A DNA stretch of 64,000 bases, taken from NCBI GenBank assembly GCA_963920525.1, contig OY986437.1, positions 114,692,715 through 114,756,714 of the forward strand. Reading direction: 5' to 3'. Positions 19,007 through 29,799 of this stretch are shown piece after piece (the first letter of the stretch is position 1; every line of letters begins with the position of its first letter). The position numbers and the translations under genes are program-made. This stretch comes from Dichetophora obliterata. Taxonomy: Eukaryota > Arthropoda > Insecta > Diptera > Sciomyzidae. Below the pieces are notes generated by a model that saw only the letters and a list, made by a program, of their open reading frames with translations, had not been told where the DNA came from and ran no database searches.

Positions 19007-22000
19007 TTGTTAACCATATCCTACGCCACCATCAATCACAACAGAAACAAAACCACCATGTTCATATGCGAGGTATGCGGTATTTCTTTTACATCTAAGT
19101 ATGCACTCAGAAGACATATTGCTAACAAGCATGCTAAGCAAATTTTTTTGTGTAAAATTTGTGATAATAAATTTTCAACAAAAGAAAATTTTGAAACACA
19201 TTTAAATTTACATTCAAAAGCTTTGAATACAGTTGTTCAAAGTGTTAAGGAAGCTCCATCCTGTAGCTATAAACGTTGTGAATATTGTGATATAAATATT
19301 GAACAAAGTTCTTGGTCGCATCATTTGAGAACCAATAAACATAAAAAAAATAGTTGTATGTCTATTGGTGAAAATATCTATATAAGTAAAAGTTTATTTA
19401 AAAATCGTATACAGTATAGTAAAATCGTATACGAAAATAAAAATGATGAGGAACTTTCAACAACATTTTTTTTTAAAGCTAAACAAAGTATAGTTAAGAT
19501 CTTACATGATTTGTTAATAAAACATAATATAATTAAATTTAATATAGAAATTTTTGCAGATTTTATAAAATTCTCTAAAAATAATGAGGATGAAAATGAT
19601 GAAAGTGTTGAATTAAACGCTAAATCTTTTCAAACAAAAATGGAAATGATTCAAAATATAGCAGAATTATCAGACATTTATGATAATCATTGTTTACAAA
19701 TTGAAACTAAAATGTCAGAATTTCAAGAAAGAGATAGTGGTTGGTCGCTTGTAAGTCTGATTCGAATTGAAATCAACATAAATAAATACTGTCCGATAAA
19801 AGGTTCCGATTTCCTAGAACTACCACTATTTCTTCAAGATAAACACGCCTGCATCAACATTAAAAACAATGACGCATATTGTTTTAAATGAGCGGTAATA
19901 GCAGCGTTAGAAAATGATAGTTTAAAAAGCAAATATTCACACTATAGTTTAGTTATAAGTCAAAGCGTAATAACACTTTCAAATGAAATGCTAATTGATT
20001 TCAACAGCTTGAACTTCCCTCTATCTGTTCAAGATATCAAGATATTTGAAAAATATAATTTAAACATTAGTGTGAATGTTTTTGGATGTGATGAGACAAA
20101 TAAAAAAATTGTTGGTCCATACTATAAAACATGTGACGAAAAAATTAATCACATAAATTTACTTTACATTCAGGACAGTAAAGGTGATAAATCATATTAT
20201 CTTTGGATAAAAAATATTAGTCGGTTACTAAGTGCACAAATTACAAAGAATGCTCATGTTATATTTATTTGTAATTTTTGTTTGCAACATACAACTAGCG
20301 AATTACTTTTAACTAAACATAAAAAAGAATGTAATAAAATTGTTACCAATATACCCACGGGTATTGACGGGGATAATATTTTGAAATTTAAAAATTATAA
20401 AAATCAATCAGATGTACCATTCGTTATCTATGCTGATTTTGAATGTATTTTAAGTAAATTAAACGATAAAAAATCATCTAATGTTACAAACATTCAAAAG
20501 CATATGCCAATTGCCTTTAGCTATTATATAAAATAATCTTTCGATTCTAATCTCGATAAGTTTCAAACGTATTCGGGAAATGATGTAGTTAAAGTTTTTG
20601 TTGAGACCCTAATACGTGATGCACATTTTTTGGGTACAAACTATCTTATGAAAACAGTACCAATGACTCCTCTCACACCTTTTGAAATAGAAAAACAAAA
20701 GTCTAGTAATGAATGTCATATATGTAAAAATTTTTTAGATGATAATAGATGTGCTGATCATTGTCATTTAACTGGTCAATACCGCGGACCAGCACATTTG
20801 AACTGTAATCTAAATTATCAATTAGGAAAGCATATACCTATAATTTTTCATAATTTTTCTGGCTATGACTGCCACTTATTTATAGAGGCTCTCGGAGATC
20901 ATCCGGGCGATATTAACGTTATACCACTCAATAAAGAGCTATATATTTCCCTTACTAAATTCATTCCAATTACAAATAAATATAGTTTACAGTTACGTTT
21001 TCTCGATTCTTTTAGATTTATGCCTTCAGGTTTGGATAGTTTAGCTAAATATTTGCATAATGATGGTTTGAAAACATTAAAGTCAATGTACGAAAACCCT
21101 TTAGAACTTAATCTTTTAAAAAGAAAAGTAATATTTCCTTATGAGTATATGGATTCGGTCGAAAAATTTAATGATACTGTTTTACCTTCTCGCGAACAAT
21201 TCTTCTCAAAATTAAACAATAAGCAATGCACTGTTGATGATTATAAACCTGCGTTAAACGTTTGGTCCACATTCAACTGTCAAACTTTAAATGATTATAT
21301 GATTTTATATCTAAAGACAGGTGTACTCCTCCTAACTGATGCATTCGAAAATTTTCGTGAGGTTTGCAAATCTATATACCAGCTTGATCCATGTCATTAT
21401 TACACAACTCCTGGTTTGTCGTGGGATGCTATGCTAAAAATGACAGAAATAAAAGTAGAATTGCTCACCGATATAAATATGTATAATTTCATTAAAAATG
21501 GTATTAGAGGTGGTATTGTTCAATGTTCAACACGTCGATCAGTTGCCAACAATAAATATCTAGAAACATATGATTGCAATAAACCCTCACAATACCTTAA
21601 GTATTTAGATGCCAACAATTTATATGGTTGGGGAATGTCTGAAGCGTTACCAGAAAGTGAATTAAAATGGATTGAGGATATAGATAACTTTAATATTTCA
21701 GAAGTGATTGAAAACTCTGCTTTTGGTTACTTTTTAGAAGTTGATTTAGAATATCCTGAAGAGCTTCATGATAGTCACAACGATTTACCGTTTTGTGCAG
21801 AGTTAAAAAGATCTCCAATTCAAAATAATCATCACATTAAGAAACTTATTCCTGATTTGACTAATAAAAAAAGTTATATAATACACTATCGTAATCTTCA
21901 GCAGTGCATTCAAAACGTTTTAAAATTAACTAAAATTCATAGAATATTAAAGTTTTGACAATCAGCACGAACAAATGCTAAAAATGATTTTGAAAAGTAT

Positions 22001-23833
22001 TTTTTTAAACTTCTTAATAACGCTGTATATGGCAAAACTATGGAAAATGTTGAAAAGAGAAAGAAGGTGAAAATCGTAAATGCGTGGGAGAGTGAGCGTA
22101 GACGTTTAGGTGCTCGAGCTCTTATAGCAAAACGAATTTTCATAGCTCAACGCATTTTACAGATAATATGATTGCAATTCAAATGAATTTAGATAATATA
22201 ACCTTTAATAAACTATATATGTAGGTTTTGCAGTGCTTGAATTATCCAAATTTAAAATGTATGATTTTCATTATCAATTTATGAAACCGAAATTTAATGA
22301 AAATTTATTGTTAAATTATATAGATACGGACTCTTTTATTTATACAATAAGGACAGATGATTTTTATAAAGACATTTACAATGATCTTTGTCTCAAATTT
22401 GATACGTCTGATTATTCTAAAAATAACCAGTTCAACTACCCTTTGCAAAACAAAAAGGTTTTGGCTGATGAAAGACGAGACTAATGGACGTATAATGAGA
22501 GAGTTCATTGGTCTTCGATCTAAAGCAGTGTCGGGCAGCTTTGCACACCTATACTTTTTCATCTTGAGTATGTATTAATGAGCGCTTTAAAGCTCACACT
22601 GAAAATAAAGTAGTGCTAAAGCGCTTTTTGCAGAAATCTTACTAGGCATTATGGGATATTTTTTTGCTCGGATTTGTATTGCGAAATTAAATAAATAAGT
22701 AGTGGACAGAATGTCAAAAGGAAACATACCGACAGACGGATAATGTGAAATACAGATAAGCAGACCGAAATGTAAAAAGGCAGGCTAATAGTAAAAAACA
22801 AATATGTTTTTTTATTGTGTTTATGTTGCTTATTGTGATTTGCCAAGGCAAGACTGACAGCGTAAGATGTTTTCATTGTACGTACTTAGAAAATGATCAC
22901 TATATGAAATGATATGTGGACATGCCGCTTTTAAATAATTAATTAATTTCTCCATCACATACTCCACAATCACCTTATATTGGCCATGCAAATTATCGTA
23001 ATGCCTTGTAATGCATTATTTTTTTAACTTTACCTCTTTGATGCCGCGCCATGCCATTATTTACTTAAAACAAAAAAATTTCCCACACACACTTCTAAAA
23101 ATTTTGCATACATAAAATTTTATACAGTGTAATTTTACGCTATATCTGTGTCGATGAGCAATAACAGCTTAAGTCTTATTTCAAAGTTTTCAAAAATCTT
23201 GCTTCAAAGTTTTCAATCGCCATATAATTTATATGAAGGAGTCTTTCATTTTTGCGTCGTGTCTTTGGCTAAAGTCATGCTAGAAGTTCTAGATTTTATA
23301 TGTTCATAATGATATATACGTGAAACACAACTCCATCAATAACTCAGTTCTGTCTTAAATCGACTTAAGCTATTATTGCTTATCGACACAGATAAAATAT
23401 AATATATTCAAGGAACACGCAAGCGCAGATCTTATCTGCTTGACATTCGCTTGAACACTAAAGCTTTGATCGTTCTGTAGGTGAGATGAATACATATTTT
23501 ACTGCACAAACACAATCTCAAGTGTGCAAAGCTGCCCGACACTGATCTAAAGTGTATTCAATAGATGTTGCAGGTTACACAGAGATTAAAAAATCGAAAG
23601 GTGTTAAGAGATGTTTTTTAGAAAAATTAAGAATTGATGATTATCGAAAATGTCTGATAGATAGAACTATATATCGTGATAAAATGTATATATTTAAATC
23701 CATTATTCATGATATATATACTCAAAAAATTTCTAAAATTGTTTTAAACTATGATGATGATAAACGTTTTATTAGAGAAGATGGTGTAAGCACTTACGCG
23801 TGGGGTCATTACAAAATAGAAAATACAAAATAA
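19007..23833 (+). pseudogene. polB: Maverick protein-primed family B DNA polymerase, broken, with N-terminal zinc fingers
   Basis: The likely start is the ATG at 19058, MFICEVCGISF, opening two C2H2 fingers and a third CxxC...HxxxH unit by 19330. A long AT-rich middle follows, with a TGA at 19889. The exonuclease motif YADFECIL is near 20430, a CHICKN...HCHLTGQYRG zinc element near 20715, FHNFSGYDCHLF near 20847 and motif A YLDANNLYG near 21603. Motif B NNAVYGKTMEN is near 22018 and motif C NYIDTDSF near 22313. The C-terminal part (RCFLEKLRIDDYRKC) is beyond a hAT MITE, to 23833. There are at least five stops or shifts (19889, about 20535, about 21957, 22150-22225, about 22470). The full protein would replicate the element. 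Confidence 0.9.
22526..23544. mobile_element. hAT MITE inserted in the polymerase gene
   Basis: Perfect inverted ends beginning cagtgtcgggcagctttgc (23 bp in all) are flanked by the 8-bp duplication ATCTAAAG (22518-22525, 23545-23552), the hAT signature. It is 1,019 bp with no transposase. A second inverted pair lies inside (about 23142-23176 and 23358-23395, ctgtgtcgat core). Removing it restores the polymerase frame across the junction. Confidence 0.92.
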
Positions 23834-23955
23834 TTAGTTTTAGACAGTAAGAACAAAATGTTTTTATTTTAAAAATTAATTCTATATTTTATTTAAGTTA
23901 AAAACTAAAAATGTAATCTTAACTTGTCTAAATCTAAAAAACAAAATAAATTTTA

Positions 23956-24734
23956 ATGTGTAAATCAACTCGTTTTGTTTTTATTTTTGTTCATATCGAC
24001 ATAGTTGAGTAAGGTCAAGAACATGGTTTGTATTCTCAAGTTCAAGATTAATTCAACTCAGCAAGCAATGCATGATGAATCACATTTCTTCAAAGCACTG
24101 TATAAATCTCTATCACAATAGTATGCAATGACTTTTTCTACCCAATTTCCATATGACATAAATAAAAAGCTGTGTCCTACTATGGTTTTTCAATATGAAA
24201 AAGCTGTTTCTTACTATGCTTTATTCCACCCACACCCAAAAATATGCCATGTTTTTCCCAATATAGACAAAAATTAAAGCTTCCGCACCACGCCACCGGA
24301 AGTCTTATTCTCCAAGACCCGCCGACAAAATTCAGACCTACAACTATGCAATGACATTTTTCGAAAGATCAACGTCGTACACAAGGGGACTCTTTTAGAG
24401 GGTCCAACACCCCCATTCCATCTTTGGCCATCAGTCGACTTTTTATATTCGGCCGCATACCAAAATACATTTTTTATATGTTTTATATCCCAATCCGTAC
24501 CCCCTTCGAAATCACATTCACATACTCTTATGACTATTCAACCTACCCATCCCCAAATGTGTGCTTTCATTCATTACTTCCATTCATCTTAGTCAAGACA
24601 CAAACCATATACATTTTTAGCAAAGACACAAAACCAAAATACCACGGGTGCATTTTTTAAGCATTCTTGAGAAATTTGCCTGGCTGACATCTTGTTTTTT
24701 AGTTGCACCTTCACTTCCGGTCTTAGTCAAGATA
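23956..24734 (-). repeat. Right terminal inverted repeat of the Maverick, inner part
   Basis: Inverse complement of the inner left TIR. It ends at the target site of the non-LTR element. The outer part resumes at 27199. The 120 bp between the polymerase stop (23833) and this TIR are AT-rich with no gene. Confidence 0.93.
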
Positions 24735-27183
24735 TATATAATAAGTTGGGGATTTGCCGAAGCAGACCACAGTGGGACCCTTTTCGTCCCCTATTGGACA
24801 AAGGGTACTACTGCTCGGAGTACTCGTACGTGAGCATACTCTTCGTGTAAGCATCCTTTGTCACCTCAAGCATATCCTTATAGGTTAGTTGACCAATCTC
24901 GGCTTCGCCAATAAATGGGCGTCCCAGAGTGGTCAATCTTATGCTTGCCAGCGCCGGACACTGGCACAGAATGTGTGCTGCTGTTTCCGGCTCCTCTAGG
25001 CATAACCTACACGCATCGTCCTCGGTCAGAGTCATCTTCCCGAGATGGTACATGAAGGGACCGTGTCCTGTGACCAGTGCAGTAAGCCAGCTTAAAGTCC
25101 TTCGATTGTATCGGATAACTTTTGCTGCCTCACTACGAGACCACTTCACGGCCGCCTTTGATTGCCTGCAGTTAACGGCTTCTTCCCACCTTTTACTGTG
25201 TTCCGAGTCCGTCCATTGTTTAATAAGGCCTGCCACCATGTTGTCGCCTATGGCGATACGTGGTTCTGGTCCACAGAATTCTTCTGCTGATCCTGCTCTT
25301 GCTAAAGAATCAGCTTCTTCATTCTGTTCTATGCCAGAGTGTCCTCTCACCCACATAAGTGTAAGCTCATTCGTCTGGGCGCACCTATTGAGTTTTGTAA
25401 GACATTCTATGGCCAACCTGGAAGTGATGTCTGTCCGTTGCATACACCTAATCACAGACTGATTGTCGAGAGCGATGACAATTTTCTTGCCACTGATCCG
25501 GCCATCTATCAGGTGGTCCAGCGCATGCACTACGCCAAACATTTCTGCCTGGTATACAGACACAAACCTCCCCAAACTCAGTACACAGGATAGGCTTAAC
25601 TCTTTTGAGTACACGCCTGCCCCGGCCCGGCCATTCATCAGAGAGCCGTCTGTGAATATACTGATATCGCTACCAGCGATTTCTTTACAAACGGCTCCAT
25701 CCGTTATAAGAGTTTTATAACATTTTTCTGTTATTTTTACTCTCTGCCTTCCATCCATAGGCACAAACGCCTCCCTGACATCTCTCTGTACAATATCAAG
25801 GATGCGAATATGACCATGCAGGGCCGTTGCCCCATGCCACGTAGCATTTCGCAACATCCTGAGGGCTGACAGCGCCGCTGTTTTCTTTATTTCTAAATCC
25901 AACGGCAGCATACCTAACAGAACCTCCATTGCGCTTGTTGGAGTGGTGCGTATTGCACCTGTTATTCCAACACACGCCAGCCGTTGGACTCTGTCCAGTC
26001 TCTTAATGGTTTTCTGGCTGACTTTTGTCCACCAAATCACCGAAGCGTACGAGATGACAGGTCTAACCATCATAGTGTAAACCCATTTCATAGCCTCTGG
26101 GTTTAGCCCCCATTTGAGACCACAAACGCGTCTGCACTGGAACAGAACCCTCTTGGCTCTTTGAATCCTATCTTCTACATGCTCGTTCCAGTTCAGTTTG
26201 CTATCAAGGGTTACCCCTAGATATTTAACTTTCGTGGACATGTTGATTTCAGCTCCAAAAAGTCTGAGTGGTTCTGTACTCAGGCCTACCCTCTTTCTAG
26301 TAAAGAGAATATTGTCTGACTTGCCTGCGTTTACGGTAAGGCCTTGTTCTCGACACCACTCCTCCACCATTCGGAGTGCTCCCTTCATGATGTCAGAGAT
26401 GGTGTCAATGAACTTGCCGCGGACCACCAACGCAATGTCATCTGCATACCCTATCGTGTGTTTGCCCGATTCATCCAGTCTAACCAGTAGTGAGTCCACA
26501 GTTATGTTCCACAGGGTTGGCGATAACACCCCGCCCTGGGGACATCCTCTACTTACTCTACCTCTAGTCTTTACTCTACCATTCTGCATGTTGACAGCCC
26601 TGTGTTTGAGCATATTGTCCACCCAATTTGCTATCATTGGGCTTACATTGCGTTCTGTCAGGGCTTGCCGCAGCCTTCCAAAGCATATTTTGTCGAAAGC
26701 ACCCTCGATGTCCATAAATGTGGCCATCGTAATGCCTCCTGAAAATACCTCCTTTTCAGTCACTCTTACCAATTCGTGAAGAGCACTCTCCGTAGACAAA
26801 CCTGCTCTATATGCATGTTGGCATCTACTCAGAGGATTTTGCGTCAGCGAGGTGCTCTCAAGACAGTCAACCATCACTCTTTTCATCGTTTTCAGGAGAA
26901 AAGATGTTAGGCTGATCGGTCTGAACGACTTTGCCTCCGCATAATCTTTTTTTCCAGGCTTCGGAAGAAAGACAAATTTCGCCTCTCTCCAGACTCTCGG
27001 AACATACCCCCCAGTCGCTAGGCAAGTAACGAATATACCCCACAGCCTAGGTGCAATGAGATCTTCCCCCCACTGCATCATAGCAGGGAATATACCGTCC
27101 ATCCCTGATGCTTTGTACGGAGCAAATGAGCGTATAGCACTCCTCACCCCGTCCATAGTGATCATCCTTTCGGCTTCCAGCCT
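24735..27183 (-). mobile_element. 5'-truncated RNase H-bearing non-LTR retrotransposon inserted in the right TIR
   Basis: Flanked by the 15-bp direct repeat gtcttagtcaagata (24720-24734, 27184-27198), which belongs to the 134-bp TIR unit, so the insertion is exactly bounded. It has no apurinic endonuclease, hence is 5'-truncated, and shows no poly(A) but an ATA-rich 3' end (cttattatata on the minus strand). The sequence is clearly more GC-rich than its surroundings. Confidence 0.92.
24808..27165 (-). CDS. Reverse transcriptase-RNase H of a LOA/I-like non-LTR element
   Basis: An uninterrupted 785-codon frame; the ATG at 27165 is probably internal to the truncated ORF2. The RT part has FRPISLTSFLLKTMKR (about residue 80), CQHAYRAGLSTESALHEL, MDIEGAFDK, the CPQGGVLSPTLWN block and the catalytic YADDIALVV. 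RNase H follows with IFTDGSLMNGRAGAG (D), QAEMFGVVHAL (E), ALDNQSV (D) and RGHSGIEQNEEAD. A C-terminal CRLC...HILCQC finger closes it. RNase H after RT points to the I/LOA/R1 side of the non-LTR tree. The open frame implies a recent insertion, younger than the Maverick. Confidence 0.92.
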   Translation of the reverse strand: MITMDGVRSAIRSFAPYKASGMDGIFPAMMQWGEDLIAPRLWGIFVTCLATGGYVPRVWREAKFVFLPKPGKKDYAEAKSFRPISLTSFLLKTMKRVMVDCLESTSLTQNPLSRCQHAYRAGLSTESALHELVRVTEKEVFSGGITMATFMDIEGAFDKICFGRLRQALTERNVSPMIANWVDNMLKHRAVNMQNGRVKTRGRVSRGCPQGGVLSPTLWNITVDSLLVRLDESGKHTIGYADDIALVVRGKFIDTISDIMKGALRMVEEWCREQGLTVNAGKSDNILFTRKRVGLSTEPLRLFGAEINMSTKVKYLGVTLDSKLNWNEHVEDRIQRAKRVLFQCRRVCGLKWGLNPEAMKWVYTMMVRPVISYASVIWWTKVSQKTIKRLDRVQRLACVGITGAIRTTPTSAMEVLLGMLPLDLEIKKTAALSALRMLRNATWHGATALHGHIRILDIVQRDVREAFVPMDGRQRVKITEKCYKTLITDGAVCKEIAGSDISIFTDGSLMNGRAGAGVYSKELSLSCVLSLGRFVSVYQAEMFGVVHALDHLIDGRISGKKIVIALDNQSVIRCMQRTDITSRLAIECLTKLNRCAQTNELTLMWVRGHSGIEQNEEADSLARAGSAEEFCGPEPRIAIGDNMVAGLIKQWTDSEHSKRWEEAVNCRQSKAAVKWSRSEAAKVIRYNRRTLSWLTALVTGHGPFMYHLGKMTLTEDDACRLCLEEPETAAHILCQCPALASIRLTTLGRPFIGEAEIGQLTYKDMLEVTKDAYTKSMLTYEYSEQ

Positions 27184-27198
27184 GTCTTAGTCAAGATA

Positions 27199-27344
27199 CA
27201 AACCATATACATTTTTAGCAAAGGCACAATACCAAAATACCACGGGTGCATTTTTTAAGCATTCTTGAGAAATTAGCCTGGCTGACATCTTGTTTTTTAG
27301 TTGCACCTTCACTTCCGGTCCAGAACCGGCATATACATACTACT
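27199..27344 (-). repeat. Right terminal inverted repeat of the Maverick, outer part
   Basis: Contains the terminal segment and one 134-bp unit in inverse orientation. It ends at 27344 before the CCCAAT duplication. Confidence 0.93.
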
Positions 27345-27350
27345 CCCAAT

Positions 27351-27622
27351 ACTGTTTCCTAATGTTTAAAAATCTGTATTTTCAATATTTTGACACCAAA
27401 GTAAATAAAAAAATATTAAAATGAGAGTGATGAGAGCGAATTAAAAATCTTAACTCACCAATTTTCACGAGTTAAATATTTCTGGGGTTAAGCTATCTCG
27501 CCACCATTTTTATCTCCAGCTTGAAGAGTTAAATGCTTAACTCACTGTGGACAAATGAAAAACTAGAAAAATCATGCAATTAACTCGGGGATAAATTTAT
27601 CTCTCTGTGAACAAAATGGCCC
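27351..27622. mobile_element. Right half of the Harbinger-like MITE
   Basis: Ends with tgaacaaaatggccc, the inverse of the 972 end, and contains aactcggggataaatttatct, similar to 1013-1035 in the left half. No coding content. Confidence 0.5.
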
Positions 27623-27639
27623 GTAGTACAATAAGCTCT

Positions 27640-27790
27640 TAACAAATAGAGATGTCTAGTAATAGCCAGCACAGTTGTGTGAGTGGACCAAATCATATCA
27701 CTAACCAGCCAGACACCTAGATACTTGAAACAACTAACATTTTAAATAGAAAAACAACCCGAAGAACAAGACCCAACGTCAAAGAAAGTT
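27640..27790 (-). pseudogene. Short reverse transcriptase-like relic
   Basis: On the minus strand near 27710 a FKYLGVW block (the FKYLGV signature of non-LTR reverse transcriptases) is followed by WSTHT. Too short and degraded to classify. From here to 28744 no gene is evident; the sequence is very AT-rich. Confidence 0.35.
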
Positions 27791-28744
27791 TGTGTACATT
27801 TAGAAGAAGAACATATATCATTACTCAGACAAAATTTTTCACATTTACCACTACGAAAAGAGAAAAAATCATTAATTTGCATTAATGGTACAATTCAGTA
27901 GGAGTCCAGTAGCTGTCAATTTTCGTAATTGAAAAACAGTTGAAATACTGTTTGCAATGCATCTGAAAACGAATTGCTCTGCTTGATGAAAGTGTATTAA
28001 CCATAAATATAAAAAACTTTTCTTTATCTATTTTGCAAAGTAATTTTCTCACTTTACTGCTCATTTTGAACTTCACCTTACGCTCTACTGACTTCTACAA
28101 AATTATGATTAAAAAAACTACGGAAAAAAGCAGCGATTCCAGAAAGTCAAGATTTAAGTGGTTTTGTATTAATTGATTTTATAATCGATTTTTGACCATT
28201 TTCACTCAGTTTTTTGCAGTTTTTGTTAAAATGGGAAATTTTTTAGAGCTATATAGTATTTTCTTCGTAGAAGAACATTTTTTAAAATAAAATTATGAAA
28301 CCATATAATTTTATTTATTTTTATTACTTTGTAAGAAAAATTATTTTCCATTTAATAATAATTTTTAGAAAAAAATAAATTCATACGTATTAATTAATTA
28401 ATAGAGCCTAGAGGTTCATCTAATTGCAATAAAATGTAGCAATAAATTTAAGCTATTGCAAGTACCTTTAATTAAATACACTATTCATTTAAATAAATTC
28501 GTAAACGTGTTTTAATGCAATAACGTCTGATCAAATTTTCGAAATTCACTAATAATAATAAACTATCGATTACTTTAAAACGGTGTTACAGAACTATTTT
28601 ATAACCTAATTTTTGGTTTTAAATAAGGATTGCCTAATGTTTAATCCAGATCAGAATGTCTGTCGCATAGTGTTATTAGTTTGTTACATAGCTCGACATA
28701 AAACTTTAGTCAATTCCATTTTGGTAAAGGATGCATTTATGTTT

Positions 28745-29240
28745 TTTCAAACGATCTGAAGCTGAGATATGGTGTGGCCCGATTTTCACCTGTTTTTAAG
28801 AGAGCACAACCAGTTAAGACACACAAAGAATAGTTGTTTAGCATTTTTTTTGGCCACACAATAAAATAATTAATAACAATTTTTTTTTACGTGAAATATA
28901 TATCTAAACAAAATTTTTTATTACAAAATATTTTATTAATTAGTGGGATACAGCAAATTTCTGAGGGGTTCAAAAAACAAAAGTGTTAATGAAACAATGC
29001 TCCGGATGAACGAAGGGATTTGAAACATTTTTATTCTCCGAAAAATGTCTGATGTTGAAATTCAAAATTGCTTATTTTATCAAAATTTCACTCATATTTT
29101 CGGCCTTTTTAGGCAAAAAACATTTTTTTAACTTTAAAATTAACATGCAAATTAAATTTTTTGTATATTAAACAAACTTTTTAGAAAACATCTTCTAAAA
29201 TATGTCTTTATTTTAACTGCTTTTTCCTACAGCCTCCATT
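28745..29240. repeat. Dispersed AT-rich repeat, second copy at 40803-41045
   Basis: Shares gatatggtgtggcccgatt-like sequence at its left end and an aaacatcttctaaaatatg block near 29180 with 40805-41040. The 40.8-kb copy is shorter internally. No coding capacity, and no ends could be defined. Confidence 0.55.
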
Positions 29241-29376
29241 ACATCGATTTTTTTCAATTGTGGTATTTTATGAGATTTTAATTTTTTTTTAAATCTGAAA
29301 TTTAAAAAACTGTAATTTGCACTACGAGTCATTTTAAAAACTGTAAGCCAGTTTAAAAAAACTGTAATTTACAGTT

Positions 29377-29787
29377 AGGTTAGGTTAGGTCAGAGTGGTG
29401 GCTGGTCTTGACCAGCCCACTTAGACCATATTATTTTTTTTTTTTATTATTATTGGTCCGTTGTGATACCACAGAATAGAAGAAGGGAGTAATCGAGTGG
29501 AACTTTTGTGTAGGATGTTCTTAATTTGACAGAAGCTGTAGAAACATTTGATATTGAATCTGAAGCAAGTTTTATACCTTGTACTCAGTTAAATCAAGTT
29601 TCTAAGCGTTCCTCTCCACAAACTTTTCCTTCAACCACCAACTACAACTTTTCGTCGTAATTTGATGTGTTTTAAAGTTCCTTTGATTACAAATAAGGAA
29701 ATAAAGGTTATAGTGTGGGTCCGGATTCAAACCCGGGACCCCTGAGCGACAGCCAAGCGCACTACCACCAGACTATCGAGGCCGCCC
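29377..29787 (-). mobile_element. tRNA-derived SINE with 12-bp target duplication
   Basis: Flanked by taatttacagtt at 29365-29376 and 29788-29799. On the minus strand it starts (29787) GGGCGGCCTCGATAGTCTGG with a pol III A box TGGTGGTAGTGCG and, about 30 bases on, a B box GGGTTTGAATCCGG, the anatomy of a tRNA head. The tail at the low-coordinate end is three units of CCTAA (TTAGG on the plus strand), preceded by a palindrome (ctggtcttgaccag). About 411 bp. Confidence 0.8.
29712..29787 (-). ncRNA. tRNA-like pol III promoter head of the SINE
   Basis: A and B boxes are spaced as in a tRNA and the arms can partly pair, but this is one end of a retroposed element with its own target duplication, so it is not a tRNA gene. 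Confidence 0.65.
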
Positions 29788-29799
29788 TAATTTACAGTT

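Larger units (their letters stand above)
1331..27344 (+). mobile_element. Maverick/Polinton DNA transposon, structurally complete, with five nested insertions
   Basis: Both ends begin with agtagtatgtatatgccgg in inverse orientation, and both are flanked by the 6-bp direct repeat CCCAAT (1325-1330 and 27345-27350). AG ends, TIRs of about 1 kb and a 6-bp target duplication are diagnostic of Mavericks. Inside are a protein-primed family B polymerase, a chromodomain integrase, major and minor capsid proteins and several small conserved Maverick genes. Removing the nested copia, Transib-like, hAT, unclassified and non-LTR insertions leaves about 14.6 kb, slightly under the usual 15-20 kb. That fits with the ATPase and protease genes, which I could not find, having been deleted. 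Most of the genes carry stops or frameshifts. Confidence 0.95.

Noticed and set aside
24424..24660. Matching 78-codon frames in both Maverick TIRs (also 1685-1921, minus)
   Set aside because: They match because the TIRs match. Single-base differences change ends and residues without sign of selection; treated as TIR sequence.
26198..26779. 193-codon frame opposite the RT gene
   Set aside because: Antisense shadow of an open, GC-richer reverse transcriptase frame.
29377..29391. Telomeric TTAGG array
   Set aside because: Only three units, placed exactly at the SINE tail; not a telomere remnant.
29712..29787. Functional tRNA gene
   Set aside because: The A and B boxes are present but it is the head of a retroposed SINE with its own target duplication, and cloverleaf pairing is incomplete.
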